From NCBI RefSeq assembly GCF_030272615.1, contig NC_081406.1, positions 237,193,922 to 237,257,921 on the forward strand: a DNA stretch of 64,000 bases, in the 5' to 3' direction. Shown here one piece after another: positions 8,204 through 19,032 of this stretch; position 1 is the stretch's first letter, and each line of letters opens with the position of its first letter. Source of the stretch: Cryptomeria japonica. Lineage: Eukaryota; Streptophyta; Pinopsida; Cupressales; Cupressaceae. Position numbers and translations under genes: made by a program. Under the pieces are notes generated by a model. That model made no database searches, was not told where the DNA came from, and worked only from the letters and a program-made list of their open reading frames with translations.

Positions 8204-11160
8204 GAATTTCGCTCCTGACCCTTCCAAAGGGTCCAGAGCGAAATTCTTGAATGACCTTATTTCCTCACTAAGACCTTGAAATAAATGCCACTTTGAGAGT
8301 AATTTGACTTGATGATGATAGGAGGAGGCCTAAGAAGTCATATTCAAGCCAAGAAAGGGAGGAAAAAGGTGAGAAATGAGCCCAAGTAGGAATTTTGCTC
8401 CTGACCCTTCCAAAGGGTCCAGAGCGAAATTCACATAACCTTCATTTTCTTCCTTGTTATGGCCAAGTTTTGGACTTCTAAGGCATGGTTGGAGTGACCA
8501 TGAGGTGTTCTAGCCTTTGAAAGGAGGTTGAGGCAATGAAATGGTGAAAATCAACCTGGAATGGAAATTTCGCTCCTGACCCTTCCAAAGGGTCTAGAGC
8601 GAAATCCTCATCTGACTCTCTATTTTGCCTAGGACATTGGAAAGACCTTGTTTTGAGCTAAGTAAGTGGCAAATAGACTTGATGGTGATAAGGAGAGGTG
8701 AATTTGATCAAGTTTGAAGGTGAATTAAGGCAATGGAGTGTGAAATCAACCTAATTTATGAATTTCGCTCCTGACCCTTCCAAAGGGTCCAGAGCGAAAT
8801 TCTTAGAAGACACCCTTTCATTCCTGGATTAGACCAAGTTCTTAGTTTCCAAGACATGTTGTGAAGGTTTTGATATGTTTGTGCCTTGAAAAGTGATTGA
8901 AAGCATTAAAAGATGAAGATTTTGACCTAAGACATGGATTGCGCTCCTGACCCTTCCAAAGGGTCCAGAGCGAAATCCACTTTTCCTCCACTTTGCTCTT
9001 TGATATGACCAAGTTTGTTGACTTCTAAGGCATGATGGGAAGGCTTTGATGCATATTTGTCTTTGAGAGGAGGTTTGAAGTGATGAAGCGGTGGAAATCA
9101 ACCTAGAAGGAGAATTTCGCTCCTGACCCTTCCAAAGGGTCCAGAGCGAAATCCCCTTTTTGACCCCCTATCTTGCCTAAAATGATGAAAATGACCTTGT
9201 CTTGAGCTAATTTGATGGTAGATTCACTTAAGTGAGATGAAAGGAGCTTGAATTCGATCAAGTTTGAAGGAGAATTGGATGAAGGAAGTGGAAAACCAAC
9301 CAAGAACATGGATTTCGCTTCTGACCCTTCCAAAGGGTCCAGAGCGAAAATCCCCATAGACCTCAAATTCTTCCTTGTTCAGACCAAGTTCTTAGTTTCT
9401 AAGGCATGTTGGGAAGTGTTTGACATGTTTTTTGCCTTAGGGAGTGACTAAAGGTGGAGGAGATGAAGAATTTTAGCCTAAAACTTGAATTTCGCTCCTA
9501 ACCCTTCCAAAGGGTCCAGAGCGAAATTCTTGAAAACACCCATTTTCTCCTTAGCTAAGGTCAAGACCTTGGTTCCTATGGCATGGATGCAAGTGGAGTG
9601 GTGTATATTTGCCTTGCAAAGAAGATTGGAGTTGAAAAGATGAAATATCAAGCCTAGAGTGTGAATTTCACTCCTGACCCTTCCAAAGGGTCCAGAGCAA
9701 AATTCCACAAAACCACTCTTTTTTCCCAATTTTATGCCAAGACAAGTGTGGGTTAGGATGAATTGAGATTGGGGATATCCTTAGGCATGTCTTTGAGTTG
9801 CTAGGAATCAACAAATTTGGAGGAATTGAGCAAAAACTAGGATTTCGCTCCTGACCCTTCGAAAGGGTCTAGAGAGAAATTCCTAAGATCACCTATTTCC
9901 CTTGCAAATCAAGTCAAACTTTTGGTTTTTATGGCTTAGGGAAGAATGAAGCAACGTTTCCTTGACCTTTGAGGTGAGTTGAAGTGAGAGGCATGATAGA
10001 ATTTGTCCTAAAATGCAAATTTCGTTCCTGACCCTTCCAAAGGGTCCAGAGCGAAATTCTTGCAAACACCTATTTTTCCCTTGGAGAAGGTCAAATCCTT
10101 GGTTTTTATGGCGTGGATGGAAGTAAGAAGGTGTGTCCTTGCCTTTTGAGGTGGATTAAGGTTGAAAGAATGAAGGAATAAGCTCAAAAACAAGAATTTC
10201 ACTCCTAACCCTTCCAAAGGGTCCAAAGTGAAAATCCTAAAACCTATCCTATCTTCCAAAATTTGTGCCAAGCCAAGCCTAGACCAAGGAGAGAGAAGCC
10301 CCTAGGATTGCCCTTGAATGGATTTTGGCCACCAAAAATGTAGATTTTAGGCTAGGACAAGGATTTCGCTCTTGACCCTTCCAAAGGGTCTAGAGCGAAA
10401 TCCTAGATAGGTCCTGTCCCTGGCCATGATTTTGAGCGAATTTTCCCTTTCAAGCCTTTTGGGGATCAAGCAAATGTTGTCAGGTTGAGAGATGGATCCA
10501 AATGAGGGAGTCAAGGGGAAACAAAGTGAGAAGAATGGAGCTAAGTAAGAGAAGACAAGCAAGGAATGAATTTCACTCCTGACCCTTCCAAAGGGTCCAG
10601 AGCGAAATTCTTCAAATCAACTATTTTCTCCTTGAGTGAAGCCAAAGCTTTGATCCCTATGACATGATTAGACAAGGAGTAATGTATTTTCACCTTGCAA
10701 GATGAATTGAAGTAAGGGAGATGAAGAATCAAGTCTAAAACTTGAATTTCGCCTAAAACTTGAATTTCGCTCCTGACCCTTCCAAAGGGTCCAGAGCGAA
10801 ATTCACAAAATATCATTTTTCCTTCAAGTTTGTGCTAGGCCAAGACAATGGTCAAGGTGGATTGGACTTAAAGATTGCCACAAGCATGAATTTGAGTAGG
10901 TTGTGGGTGCAAGAAGTGAGGATTTTGAGCTAAGGGATGCATTTTGCTCCTGACCCTTCCAAAGGGTCCAGGGCGAAATCCTTTGAAATGCCTATTTTTC
11001 ACCTTGTTTGAGCTAGGCAAAGGCAAGTTGCAAGGTCATGATGACAAGAGCATGGAATAGTGAAAAATCAAGATTGTGAAGGTATGGAAAGATGAAGTAA
11101 ATGGACTAAAATGGCAAAATCGCTCCTAACCCTTCCAAAGGGTCCAGAGCGAACATTTCC
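8204..11160 (+). repeat. Palindrome array B, 17 units, period 176/177 bp
   Basis: Each unit has a 38-43 nt near-perfect palindrome: TTTCGCTCCTGACCCTT, CCA, AAGGGTCCAGAGCGAAA. TCGCTC positions: 8209, 8395, 8571, 8765, 8941, 9117, 9315, 9492, 9668, 9845, 10022, 10199, 10366, 10573, 10767, 10944, 11120. Ten of 16 spacings are 176 or 177 bp; the unit ending at 10767 contains a 20-bp duplication. The inter-palindrome sequence (CCAAGTTCTTAG, AAGGCATGG, TTTGCCTT) is conserved more loosely. Minus-strand open frames here translate the palindromes as ALDPLEGSG and FRSGPFGRV and are artefacts. Confidence 0.92.
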
Positions 11161-11467
11161 TTGAAGAGAAGTGTTTTGCTAGGTGAGATGTTCAAGCAAG
11201 CCACCTTGGGGGTGGTTTAAGCCTTTCTCACATCATGAACATTTTATTGATTATGAAGACTAAGTGTGCCTTCATCAAATTTTGAAGAAACTCTAACATC
11301 TTCTAGGCTTACCTATACCCTCTCGAGAAATTCGCAAATTAAACCATATTCAACACACTTATCAAATGGGTAAATTTATTTTTTAAGTATTTTTTGTTAG
11401 CTTTATTAGTAAGTCGACCAGCTTGGAGATGAATGTTTTTTTTTAAATTTATTTATTTATTTAGGAG
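11161..11467 (+). other. AT-rich spacer between array B and promoter
   Basis: No gene seen. The sequence is T-rich and leads to the AGGTCGGCC motif of the internal promoter, as in copy A. Confidence 0.35.
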
Positions 11468-11545
11468 GTCGGCCTCTTGGGAAAAGGGTGAAAGCGCCCT
11501 ATAAAGGAAGATGTATTTTGAAATCTTTAATCATTCATTCATTCA
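11468..11545 (+). promoter_or_regulatory. Internal promoter of copy B
   Basis: AGGTCGGCCTCTTGG at 11466, GCGCCCTATAAAGGAAG (TATAAAGG at 11500-11507), then AATCTTTAATCATTCATTC. This is the same three-part layout as in copies A, C and D. The predicted mRNA would start near 11530, pass through the intron at 11743-11950 and reach the ATG at 11958. This is the best-supported promoter for the long gene of copy B. Confidence 0.65.
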
Positions 11546-11742
11546 TTCTTCCTAAGCGAATTTGAGGAGCAGAATTGGAGAAGCGAATTGCAGCAGGTAT
11601 AGGCGAATTTCTGATTTAGGAAGGCTGATTAAAGGTTAAACCATCAAGGGCAAACCTGAAGTGCAGATCAAAGACCTTTCATCCAGCAGAAATCTTCATT
11701 TTTTTTTATCCATCTTTCCAAATTAATAAGTGAAAATCGAAG

Positions 11743-11950
11743 GTAAGGTGTTTAATATGATTTTTTAGGCAAGGTATTGAAGATCTGATCCAAGTTTCCA
11801 TTTTTTAAATTTTCTTAAGGTTAGGTCTTCTACATCTAGTTTAATTTCTAGGTGATGCCTAGTTTGGAAATTTCTTAATTTTAAAGTTTTGTCTTTTAAG
11901 GAATCTCAAATCACCTAGCTAAGATTCTACACTTAAGCCTCTTTTTATAG
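11743..11950 (+). other. Putative 5'-UTR intron, copy B (208 bp)
   Basis: Donor GAAG|GTAAGGTG at 11743 matches the plant 5' splice-site consensus. The interior is T-rich and the acceptor CTTTTTATAG ends at 11950. The ATG follows after 7 bp. The 206-bp intron in copy A at the equivalent place supports it. Confidence 0.65.
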
Positions 11951-11957
11951 GTAGCAA

Positions 11958-14112
11958 ATGGCAACCCCCAAGGCGAGTGGATCCGCTACCCGGCAGGCTC
12001 TCATCAAAGAAGATCAAAAGAACGAAGATTTGGAGACCAAGATCATGTCCAAATGGAGCAATATCGGAGACACCAATTTAGGGAACTTCAATGTGAAGAA
12101 GTTTCGAGAAGCACCCTACATCGGCAAGTCATCACCCATAGCCAAGAAGATAATTGAGAGTGGCATAATCAAGGCCGCAGGCTTCCCTCCTGCAGTTAGA
12201 TGTCACGAGCTAATGATCGAATGTGCCAAGCACTATGATTCACATTCAAGGACAATCATAGCCGAGGATGGAATTGTCCTAGCCTATCTTTCAGAAGAAA
12301 CAGCTATAAGTGAAGCTTTTCATCTCCCGAAGCCGAGAGATATCATCTACAAGAGCTTGGAAGGAGCTAGGTCCATCTACAAAGATGATCTTGATACCTT
12401 TCTGAACTTCATCAATAAGAATTGGTTACTCAAGAGTAGGCCTCGCTTGAACAAGATACCTAATACGCCACACAGAATTGATTTCCAAGAAGAATTCAGA
12501 GACTTGATAACCATGCTCAATCGGGTTATAGGTGCTTCTCAGGCCTTCTTCTTCGACAAGTGGATGTTCTTCTTTATTCAAGTGATCGTCCAAAGAAAAG
12601 GAATGCTCAATTGGCCTAGAATCATTAGCAACAACCTAGACGTGCAATTGAGGAGGCTAGTCCCTACTAAGTCATTCCACATGAGTTCATATGTTATATA
12701 TTCCTTAATTAGAAGTTTTGAGTATGCAGGGCTATCACATAGAGGAGTTGTTGGGAGAGGGACAGGAGAGATAAGAGCATGTGATTCTTATGTTCAACTG
12801 CATCATCCGCCAAGGAATGACGACAAGCTAGTCAATGACACCTTCACAATGTATATCACTAGGACATTGCAAGGAGGGATTCACCATCAATTGTCTCCAG
12901 AGGCACAGGAGCTCGTGAACAAACATGGTGCATGGATTATTCAATTTCCAAAATTCACCTACATCAGGGTCCATGGATGTCCTTTACCTCCCTATATGTT
13001 GCCAAGGTATCCTACAGACAGAATAATATTACTGGAAGTGACTAGACAGTTGGCAGCTTATGCTAAAGCATCAAGACATAAGCATGGAAATGGTATCCCC
13101 GTACCTATTTTACTGGGAAATTCAATTGAAGTGTGTCCTAATTCTCAAGCCGCAGAAGATGCAGAAAAGGAATTATCTCTGTATTCATTCACATCCTTTG
13201 CCTCAAGAGAGAACTTCGATCCTCATGGTCATATGGAAGAGACAGTTGGGGAGATGTACAAACATGAGTTTCAAGTGGAGGACTTCTGGATGAATGTCCA
13301 AGATGATGTAGAGGTGAAAAGAAAGATGCATTCTAGATTACCCTTGGATCTTATCCGGAAATGTAAGGTTTATAGAGTAGCCGATTAAGCCCAGGACAAT
13401 GGTAGATATCTCCAATCATCCTATGAGAAGGAAGATAAAGAAGTAAAGATAGATTGGAATGAGCAAGAAGTTGCAGACCTAAGAGCATTGATGGACCCTG
13501 TTTTAAATTGCACTCGCAGATGGGTGGACGTACAACATCAAAAATTGAAGGAGCATAATATAGCCATGACATTCACCATAGAGACAAGAACAGAAGAAGA
13601 AGCAAGTGTGAGTGAGAATACTTCTCATTCCAAAGGATCGAAGAGAAAAGGAGGACCTAAGGAGAGAGAACCCTCCAAGAAGAAACAAAAGGTGAATCCT
13701 GATCGTCCACCGAGTACGTCTTCTAGACATGAAAAGGAGATAAGTCAAGGAGAGGATCAAAGAGAGATAGTGCATGAAATCGATGAGTCTATGGAATCCA
13801 TGGTGCAGAATGATAAACAAGGCAAAGGACGAACACCTTAGCACTCATCAAGTCAATCTCTCCAGGTTGGTGCTAATGAACAACAAGAAGAAAAGAATGA
13901 TGATGAAGCAACATCTCCTTTCAGAGACGAAAGACCTCTGCCTAAGGAAATACAGGTAAGGGAAAGAAAGTCTTCCATTCTAGATTGGCTAAAAGAAAGA
14001 CTGACAAGGGTAGTTGTAGTTGAAGAGGAAGAACAAGTATTTGATTTGGAAAGTCTCATAGGAAATTCCCAAGAAGAAATCGAAAAGAAGAAGGCTACAA
14101 GATGTCAAAGGT
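11958..14112 (+). pseudogene. Unknown family X protein, N-terminal and linker part
   Basis: ATG at 11958 opens a 476-codon frame to a TAA at 13386. The same frame resumes and is open to a TAG at 13839, then to about 14112, so one ancestral ORF of about 718 codons with two stops is likely. Residues 50-400 form the conserved region shared with module E (51039-53761): DKWMFFFIQVIVQRK near 205, FHMSSYVIYS near 245, then IIQFPKFTYIRV, MLPRYPTDRIILLE near 345. After 500 the chain is polar, with a nuclear-localisation-like KRKGGPKEREPSKKKQK near 560 and acidic stretches. No signal peptide, zinc knuckle, protease, RT or integrase motif. It sits between an internal promoter with intron and the 3' LTR, like the extra ORFs of some plant Gypsy lineages. 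Family not recognised; function unknown. Confidence 0.75.
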
Positions 14113-14243
14113 AATTAGAGATGATGCAGGATCCAGGAAGATACAGGTAGCCACACCAATAGTGGACAAGTATGAGGATGAGATTATGGCAGAGGAATAT
14201 GATAGAGACATTTGATCTTGGTCCACTTACCTCCGAGTAGGCC

Positions 14244-15161
14244 ATGGAAGAAGCGACTGATTCAGTGAGAGCACTTAATGACAAACTCAAGGAAGAAATG
14301 GAAAAGAATACGAAGCTAGAAAGGGAGGTTAGTGCTTGGAGGAATTATTTTAGCCACCTTAATCAACCATTAAGGCGACAAGATCCAGCAATATCACCTT
14401 TGCATGCACTTCCTCCTGAATCAATAAATGAGGCAGAAAGGATGAAGAACTTAGCCCAACTCATGAGTTCATGGATTGATGAATCTTACAAGGTAGCCAT
14501 TGAATTTGTAACGAGAATGATGAAGACAGTCCACAAGGCTATCCAAGTCCTTGAGATCATTCATAATATATTGATAACTGTGGATGCATTCACTCACACT
14601 GGAGACATTGTCATCCCGGTCTTGCAAGTGATAAGGAGGACACCAAGGCAGATTTTAGCACAAGAAAAGATAATGGAGGGAGGAACCCATAACCTTCTGC
14701 AATGGTCAACTTTGCTCCAAATGAAGGAAGTTCTTTTTGAAGACATCAATAACAGATGCAGCCGAGTTGAAGGAACTATCCACCCTATTCAGGATAAGGT
14801 GTTTGATGTATTGTGTACAATCCTTGACAGAAGGATAGAGATCGAAACAGATGTGGATGTACAAGAATTGGAAGACAGGATCAAGATTATTTTTTGCAAA
14901 GAGGAGAACATGGTCACAGAAAAGCAGTGAGATCAGATGTATGCTACTATGTTCCTGATCGAGAAAACAAAAGAACTAGAGCCTGGATGGGAGATGACTC
15001 TTCTCGCAGCTTTTGATCAAGTCCTTCACTTGGAAGAACGAATGAAGAACCTGCATGAGATTCCCATTGCTGAGATCGAGGGGATTACGTCCAAATTCAT
15101 TGAATATGCTAGAAAAGAACATAGAAAAGGGAACAAAATTCTAGATGAGAAGTTGTTGTAG
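14244..15161 (+). pseudogene. Unknown family X protein, C-terminal helical part
   Basis: An open frame of 228 codons (14244-14930), one TGA, then the same frame to TAG at 15161. A frameshift and stops at 14100-14243 separate it from the upstream part, which probably belonged to the same protein (about 1,050 residues in all). The start is coiled-coil-like (DKLKEEMEKNTKLEREV near residue 15). The rest is helical and charged, with few prolines and no recognisable catalytic motif. The last codons lie at the LTR edge (LTR landmark TGATGTGGCA at 15164). In module E the equivalent end is also coiled-coil-like (KVKKDKLKKQVDQL). Function unknown; possibly a structural or nucleic-acid-associated protein. 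Confidence 0.65.
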
Positions 15162-15163
15162 AA

Positions 15164-16214
15164 TGATGTGGCAACTTTATTCCTATTGGGCTATGTTTTC
15201 TCGTTATTTGTGCCAATTTCTATTGGCTATGGATTGGTAATGTTTATCTAAATGGGGTCTTTTTGTAACAAACCCTAATTAGGGTTTAGGTGTTGAAATC
15301 TCAACCTTTGATCTTCTTTAGATCCAGGTTGTTCATTGTATTTGAGAGTGCTATATAAGTCCTCACTCAATTCATTTTAGAGAGTCAGAGAAAAGAGAAA
15401 TAAGATTAAGATTGTTAGCAACAGAGAAAGAAGTAGTGAAGAGAGAAAGTTGAACAATTGTTGTTTTATTTTGCTATGAGATCAATGAAATATTGAAGTT
15501 ATGGTGTTTTATTGCAATCCTTGTGGCTATCTTCATGGTTGTTTATCTTCTTGAATCACTCTTAGTAGAGATAGTACTTAAGTTTTAGAATTAGATTGAA
15601 GGACAAATGTTGTGTTTGATCTTTGGTAAAACTCATAGTCCAAACCACTAGCTCCTTACTGATTGTAAGCACACCTTGTGTGGTCAACTGGAGATATTAA
15701 GATTATTTAAGAGTTCAATCATTATTGGAGATATTGATATGTATCTTAGTAATAGTATCTATTGATGATTCGAAAATCATTGAATCCCCTTAGAAGATCG
15801 CACCAATTCCAGTAGAGTTGTAATCTTTTGGCAATACTGAAATTGGTAGAGTTTTACTAGACCAGACCTCATTTAGTCATTCCTAGGATTAGTTTAGTAT
15901 CGCCTCTTTAAAGCCCTTATCTTTTGCCATTTTTTTGAAACATCAGTTAGTATTAGGAGAATTGAGTTTCCTCATTGAAAAGTAGTTGCAAGAACAAGCT
16001 TTCCCAGAAAGTACGTAAGGCCCCTTGTAAAACAGCAAACACAACAACCACTGGTGCTTATCCACGAGTAGAGAACCTACATAACAGAACCTTGGAGTTT
16101 CTCCAATTGATCCTTCTGCAAAATCTTCAGCATTTGGGGAACTTTATTCAAGAGGATAGGATACCTCTGGGTATTTTATTTTGTGTTTGGTCGTGTACAA
16201 AAGACACATCAACA
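15164..16214 (+). mobile_element. Family X LTR (copy B)
   Basis: About 1.05 kb from TGATGTGGCA to GACACATCAACA. It carries the telobox palindrome, TATATAAG, the GTCAACTGGAGAT landmark and the GATACCTCTGGGTATTTTAT tail. Unlike copies A, C and D it is followed within 4 bp by TTGGCGCTAGAAGG (primer-binding-like) and then gag. It therefore serves as the 3' LTR of the gene module on its left and the 5' LTR of the gag on its right, suggesting two elements recombined through one LTR, or that it is a real 5' LTR placed next to another copy. Confidence 0.75.
15270..15359 (+). promoter_or_regulatory. LTR promoter with double telobox, copy B
   Basis: The perfect 18-bp palindrome AAACCCTAATTAGGGTTT at 15270-15287 and TATATAAG at 15352-15359, 65 bp apart. 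Confidence 0.7.
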
Positions 16215-16217
16215 GAA

Positions 16218-16235
16218 TTGGCGCTAGAAGGAGGG
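16218..16235 (+). other. Primer-binding-like site after copy B LTR
   Basis: TTGGCGCTAGAAGG begins 4 bp after the LTR end. TGGCGC starts are typical of several plant Gypsy elements primed by tRNA such as Asp or Arg. Which tRNA fits was not determined. Confidence 0.5.
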
Positions 16236-16350
16236 AGGCCTACTTTTCTATACAAAAAATTGATCATCAAGAGGAACAGTACTATCTTGAAAATCTTACC
16301 AAAAAAATAAAAAAGAAATTCAGCAAAATTTGAGATGAACATGTATCACT

Positions 16351-17531
16351 ATGGTGTTGCCACATAGAGGATCGAACGAGGTAGTACAACCCAATTTGGA
16401 GATAGGTAACATTCAAGAAGACATTATTTCTGGATTGAATGACCTAGCATGGAACTTGAGGAGAAGTGAAGCTGAGTATACTAGAGTTAGAATTATTTTG
16501 GAACAAGAAGCAGACAGAGCTGAAGAACGTTAGAGCTGTCGCCAGGGAACTTCGTAACCAAAGGAACCTGCAGTAACCCTCAGAAGCAAGATCTTCACAC
16601 TGGATTTTATTGGTTCTTTCTCGCCCGAAAAGCACCAAAGGATATTGAGGTCTACACCAAGCACAAAAAATCTGACTGAACTTCAGTTCACTTCAAGATC
16701 GAAGCAGGCTAAGAGAGAAAATACTTCAAGAGAACCTGAACCGAAATTAGAAGGTACTTCTGATTTATTACAAGCTCCATCACTTCAAGAACAAGTACAA
16801 GCAGCAATTCAAGCAAGTATCCAGGCAATTTCTCAACCAATAAGCCAAGTCAGTTCATCAAGTTCTCAACCAAGTTTTCAACCTTCGGGAAGCACGATGG
16901 CTCACAATGCTCCTCCTCCTCCTCCTCCTACTTATGCACTCAACGGCGCTACATGGATGATCGATAATCCATCACCATTAGAATTTGCAGTATATCATGA
17001 TATGCCTAAGAATCCGGAGAATTTTTGTTCTAAGTTCAACACCAATGATTTCAATCGTACAACAGAAGATCATATCAAAATGTTCAAAGACCTTCGCAAC
17101 AGGCGAGTTGAATACGGAGACATAGCTTGCAGACTTTTTCCCTATTCGTTAGGAGAAGAAGCATACTTTTGGTTCATTCATCTACTAACAGGGTCAATTA
17201 GAACATGGGATGCAATGAAAGATAAATTTATTGCAAAGTTTGGCATTCCAACCACGCCTGTTGAGTTATATAGGCAATTTGTTGAGATCAGAAGGAGAGA
17301 ACATGAGCCTATCACTTCTTTCAATAATAGGTTCCATAGAGCTTACACGATGTTGCGACATCCATATCTCATTGCTGGCCCAAGGGAGATTTATTATGGA
17401 GCCTTAGATCATCTCACTGCCATGTTTGTGAGGGCCTATCCTATCCCAAATGATTTAAACACAGTGTATGCAAAAGCTATTGAAGTCAGTAAGCACATGG
17501 GGCGAAATATTACTCGGCCGCTACTTCATAT
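16351..17531 (+). pseudogene. gag: Ty3/Gypsy gag, truncated
   Basis: Gag polyprotein, which would form the particle capsid. ATG at 16351; stops and a shift at 16530-16580; the same frame then runs to about 17531. It includes a Gln/Ser-rich stretch, a poly-Pro tract coded by CTCCTCCTCCTCC (about 16910), and the retrotransposon gag domain with GDIACRLFPYSLGEEAYFWF, TWDAMKDKFIAKFG and EIRRREHEPITSFNNRF. The 3' end is cut off and fused at about 17532 to LTR sequence (GAACCTTGGAG), so the zinc knuckle and all of pol are missing. It lies just after the LTR and primer-binding-like site. Lineage is probably Tat/Ogre or Athila-like from layout. Confidence 0.85.
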
Positions 17532-17661
17532 TGAACCTTGGAGTTTCTCCGATTGATCCTTATGCAAAATCTTCAGCATTCGGGGAAGTTATTCAAGAGA
17601 GGATAGGATACCTCTGGGTATTTTATTTTGTGTTTGGTCCTGTACAAAAGACACATCAACA
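17532..17661 (+). mobile_element. Truncated family X LTR (last 130 bp)
   Basis: Matches 16088-16214 with few differences (GAACCTTGGAGTTTCTCC, GGATAGGATACCTCTGGG, end GACACATCAACA). The left edge is fused into gag, pointing to a deletion between gag and a downstream LTR. It is followed by TTTTGGCGCCCAACTGG at 17670, another primer-binding-like sequence. Confidence 0.8.
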
Positions 17662-18330
17662 CTTCTTGATTTTGGCGCCCAACTGGAGAGTAGGGCGGAA
17701 TTTTGCATTGGTGGAGGATTCAATGAATTTGTGAATCCTCCATGCCTTCTTGATTTTGGCGCCTGTCCTTCATCTTGGGCGGAATTTTGCATTGGTGGAG
17801 GATTCAATGAATTTGTGAATCCTCCATGCCTTCTTGATTTTGGCGCCTGTCCTTCATCTTGGGCAGATTTTGCACCGGTGGAGGATTCAATGAATTTGTG
17901 AATCCTCCATGCCTTCTTGATTTTGGTGCCTGTCCTTCATCTTGGGTGGAATTTTGCACTGGTGGAGGATTCAATAAATTTGTGAATCCTCCTAGCCTTC
18001 TTGATTTTGGCGCATGTCCATCTTGGGCAGAATTTTGCACTGGTGGAGGATTCAATGAATTTGTGAATCCTCCATGCCTCCTTGATTTTGGCGCATGTCC
18101 TTCATCTTGGGCAGAATTTTGCACTGGTGGAGGATTCAATGAATTTGTGAATCCTCATGCCTTCTTGATTTTGGCGCTTGTCCTTCATCTTGGGCGGAAT
18201 TTTGCACTGGTGGAGGATTCAATGAATTTGTGTATCCTCCATGCCTTCTTGATTTTGGTGCATGTCCTTCATCTTGGCCGGAATTTTGCACTGGTGGAGG
18301 ATTTTGGCCTTTCCATGCTTCCTCCGAACT
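17662..18330 (+). repeat. 84-bp minisatellite with inverted repeat and TTTTGGCGCC core
   Basis: CTTCTTGATTTTGG recurs at 17662, 17746, 17830, 17913, 17997, 18078, 18161 and 18245 (spacing 81-84 bp). Each unit has GGAGGATTCA, a 9-nt spacer, then TGAATCCTCC, a 10-bp stem. Each also repeats the GATTTTGGCGCC that forms the primer-binding-like site after the LTR. The 84-bp unit is a multiple of three, so long repetitive frames are open on both strands without being genes. Confidence 0.9.
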
Positions 18331-19032
18331 GGGATGGATTTTGAGCCCCTTCCGGATCAAGCTACCATATAAGAATTTGGGATGATTTTTCCAGACAGAG
18401 AGAAAATTCCCGAGCTTTCCATTTCAGGAGTGGGCTTCCGGCACTCAACCATCTTCTAGCTTTCTCTGTCTGCTTTCTGACTTTCCGGAATTAGAAATAG
18501 TTGCAAATGCTTGATCTTTGTAACCTTGCCCGAATGGTCCTGTCAAAACAAACTTTCCAAAAATAGAAACCTTTAAAGTGTCTGCGTTAGACCCCTAGAC
18601 GGGATACAGGAATGACTTACTATAAATAGAAACTTATTAAAAATAGAAATTGCTAAAAATAATAAGTTTGATTTTTGGCAAAATGACGACATTTCGGAAC
18701 TCGGTAAATCCCCTAAAAAATAGGAACTTTCTAAAAATAGAAAGTAGTTCCGTTTTGGCTCAAATTTTACTGGGAGGTTCCTTGAAGGGTCCTGATTCCA
18801 ATCGTAAGTTCAGTTTTTTCAAAACCGTAAAAGAAACCCCTAAAATCTAGGACTGAAGGCAGAAACCCTAAAATTAACAAAACAAGTCCTAGATTTAACC
18901 AAATTTGTTCAAACGAAAAGCAAACTTAATCAATTTAACCCCCAAACACTTGCAAAGCAGAGAGACTGACGAGATTGCTGCGACAAGACCCAAGAACAAA
19001 GCCAAAAGACCGGAAAGGCCTAAAAAGTAGGG
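18331..19032 (-). other. Leader-like sequence between minisatellite and leader copy 4
   Basis: No gene seen. 18540-18740 has several short copies of AAAAATAGAAA. On the minus strand this region follows leader copy 4 (19033-19074), so it may be the body of a minus-strand fragment joined head-on to the array of copy C. Confidence 0.35.

Noticed and set aside
8829-10816. Series of 70-90 codon minus-strand frames with ALDPLEGSG/FRSGPFGRV
   Set aside because: They are translations of the palindrome repeats; frame and ends vary from unit to unit.
8204-11160. Regularly spaced palindromic repeats resembling a CRISPR array
   Set aside because: Spacers are themselves related, units are 177 bp apart, and the context is a plant retrotransposon. 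There are no cas genes.
11958-15161. Interpretation of the unknown gene as an envelope-like ORF
   Set aside because: No signal peptide, no clear transmembrane segment, and a nuclear-localisation-like basic stretch instead.
17804-18360. Open frames of 111-161 codons on both strands
   Set aside because: The 84-bp minisatellite unit is divisible by three, so repetitive frames stay open without selection.
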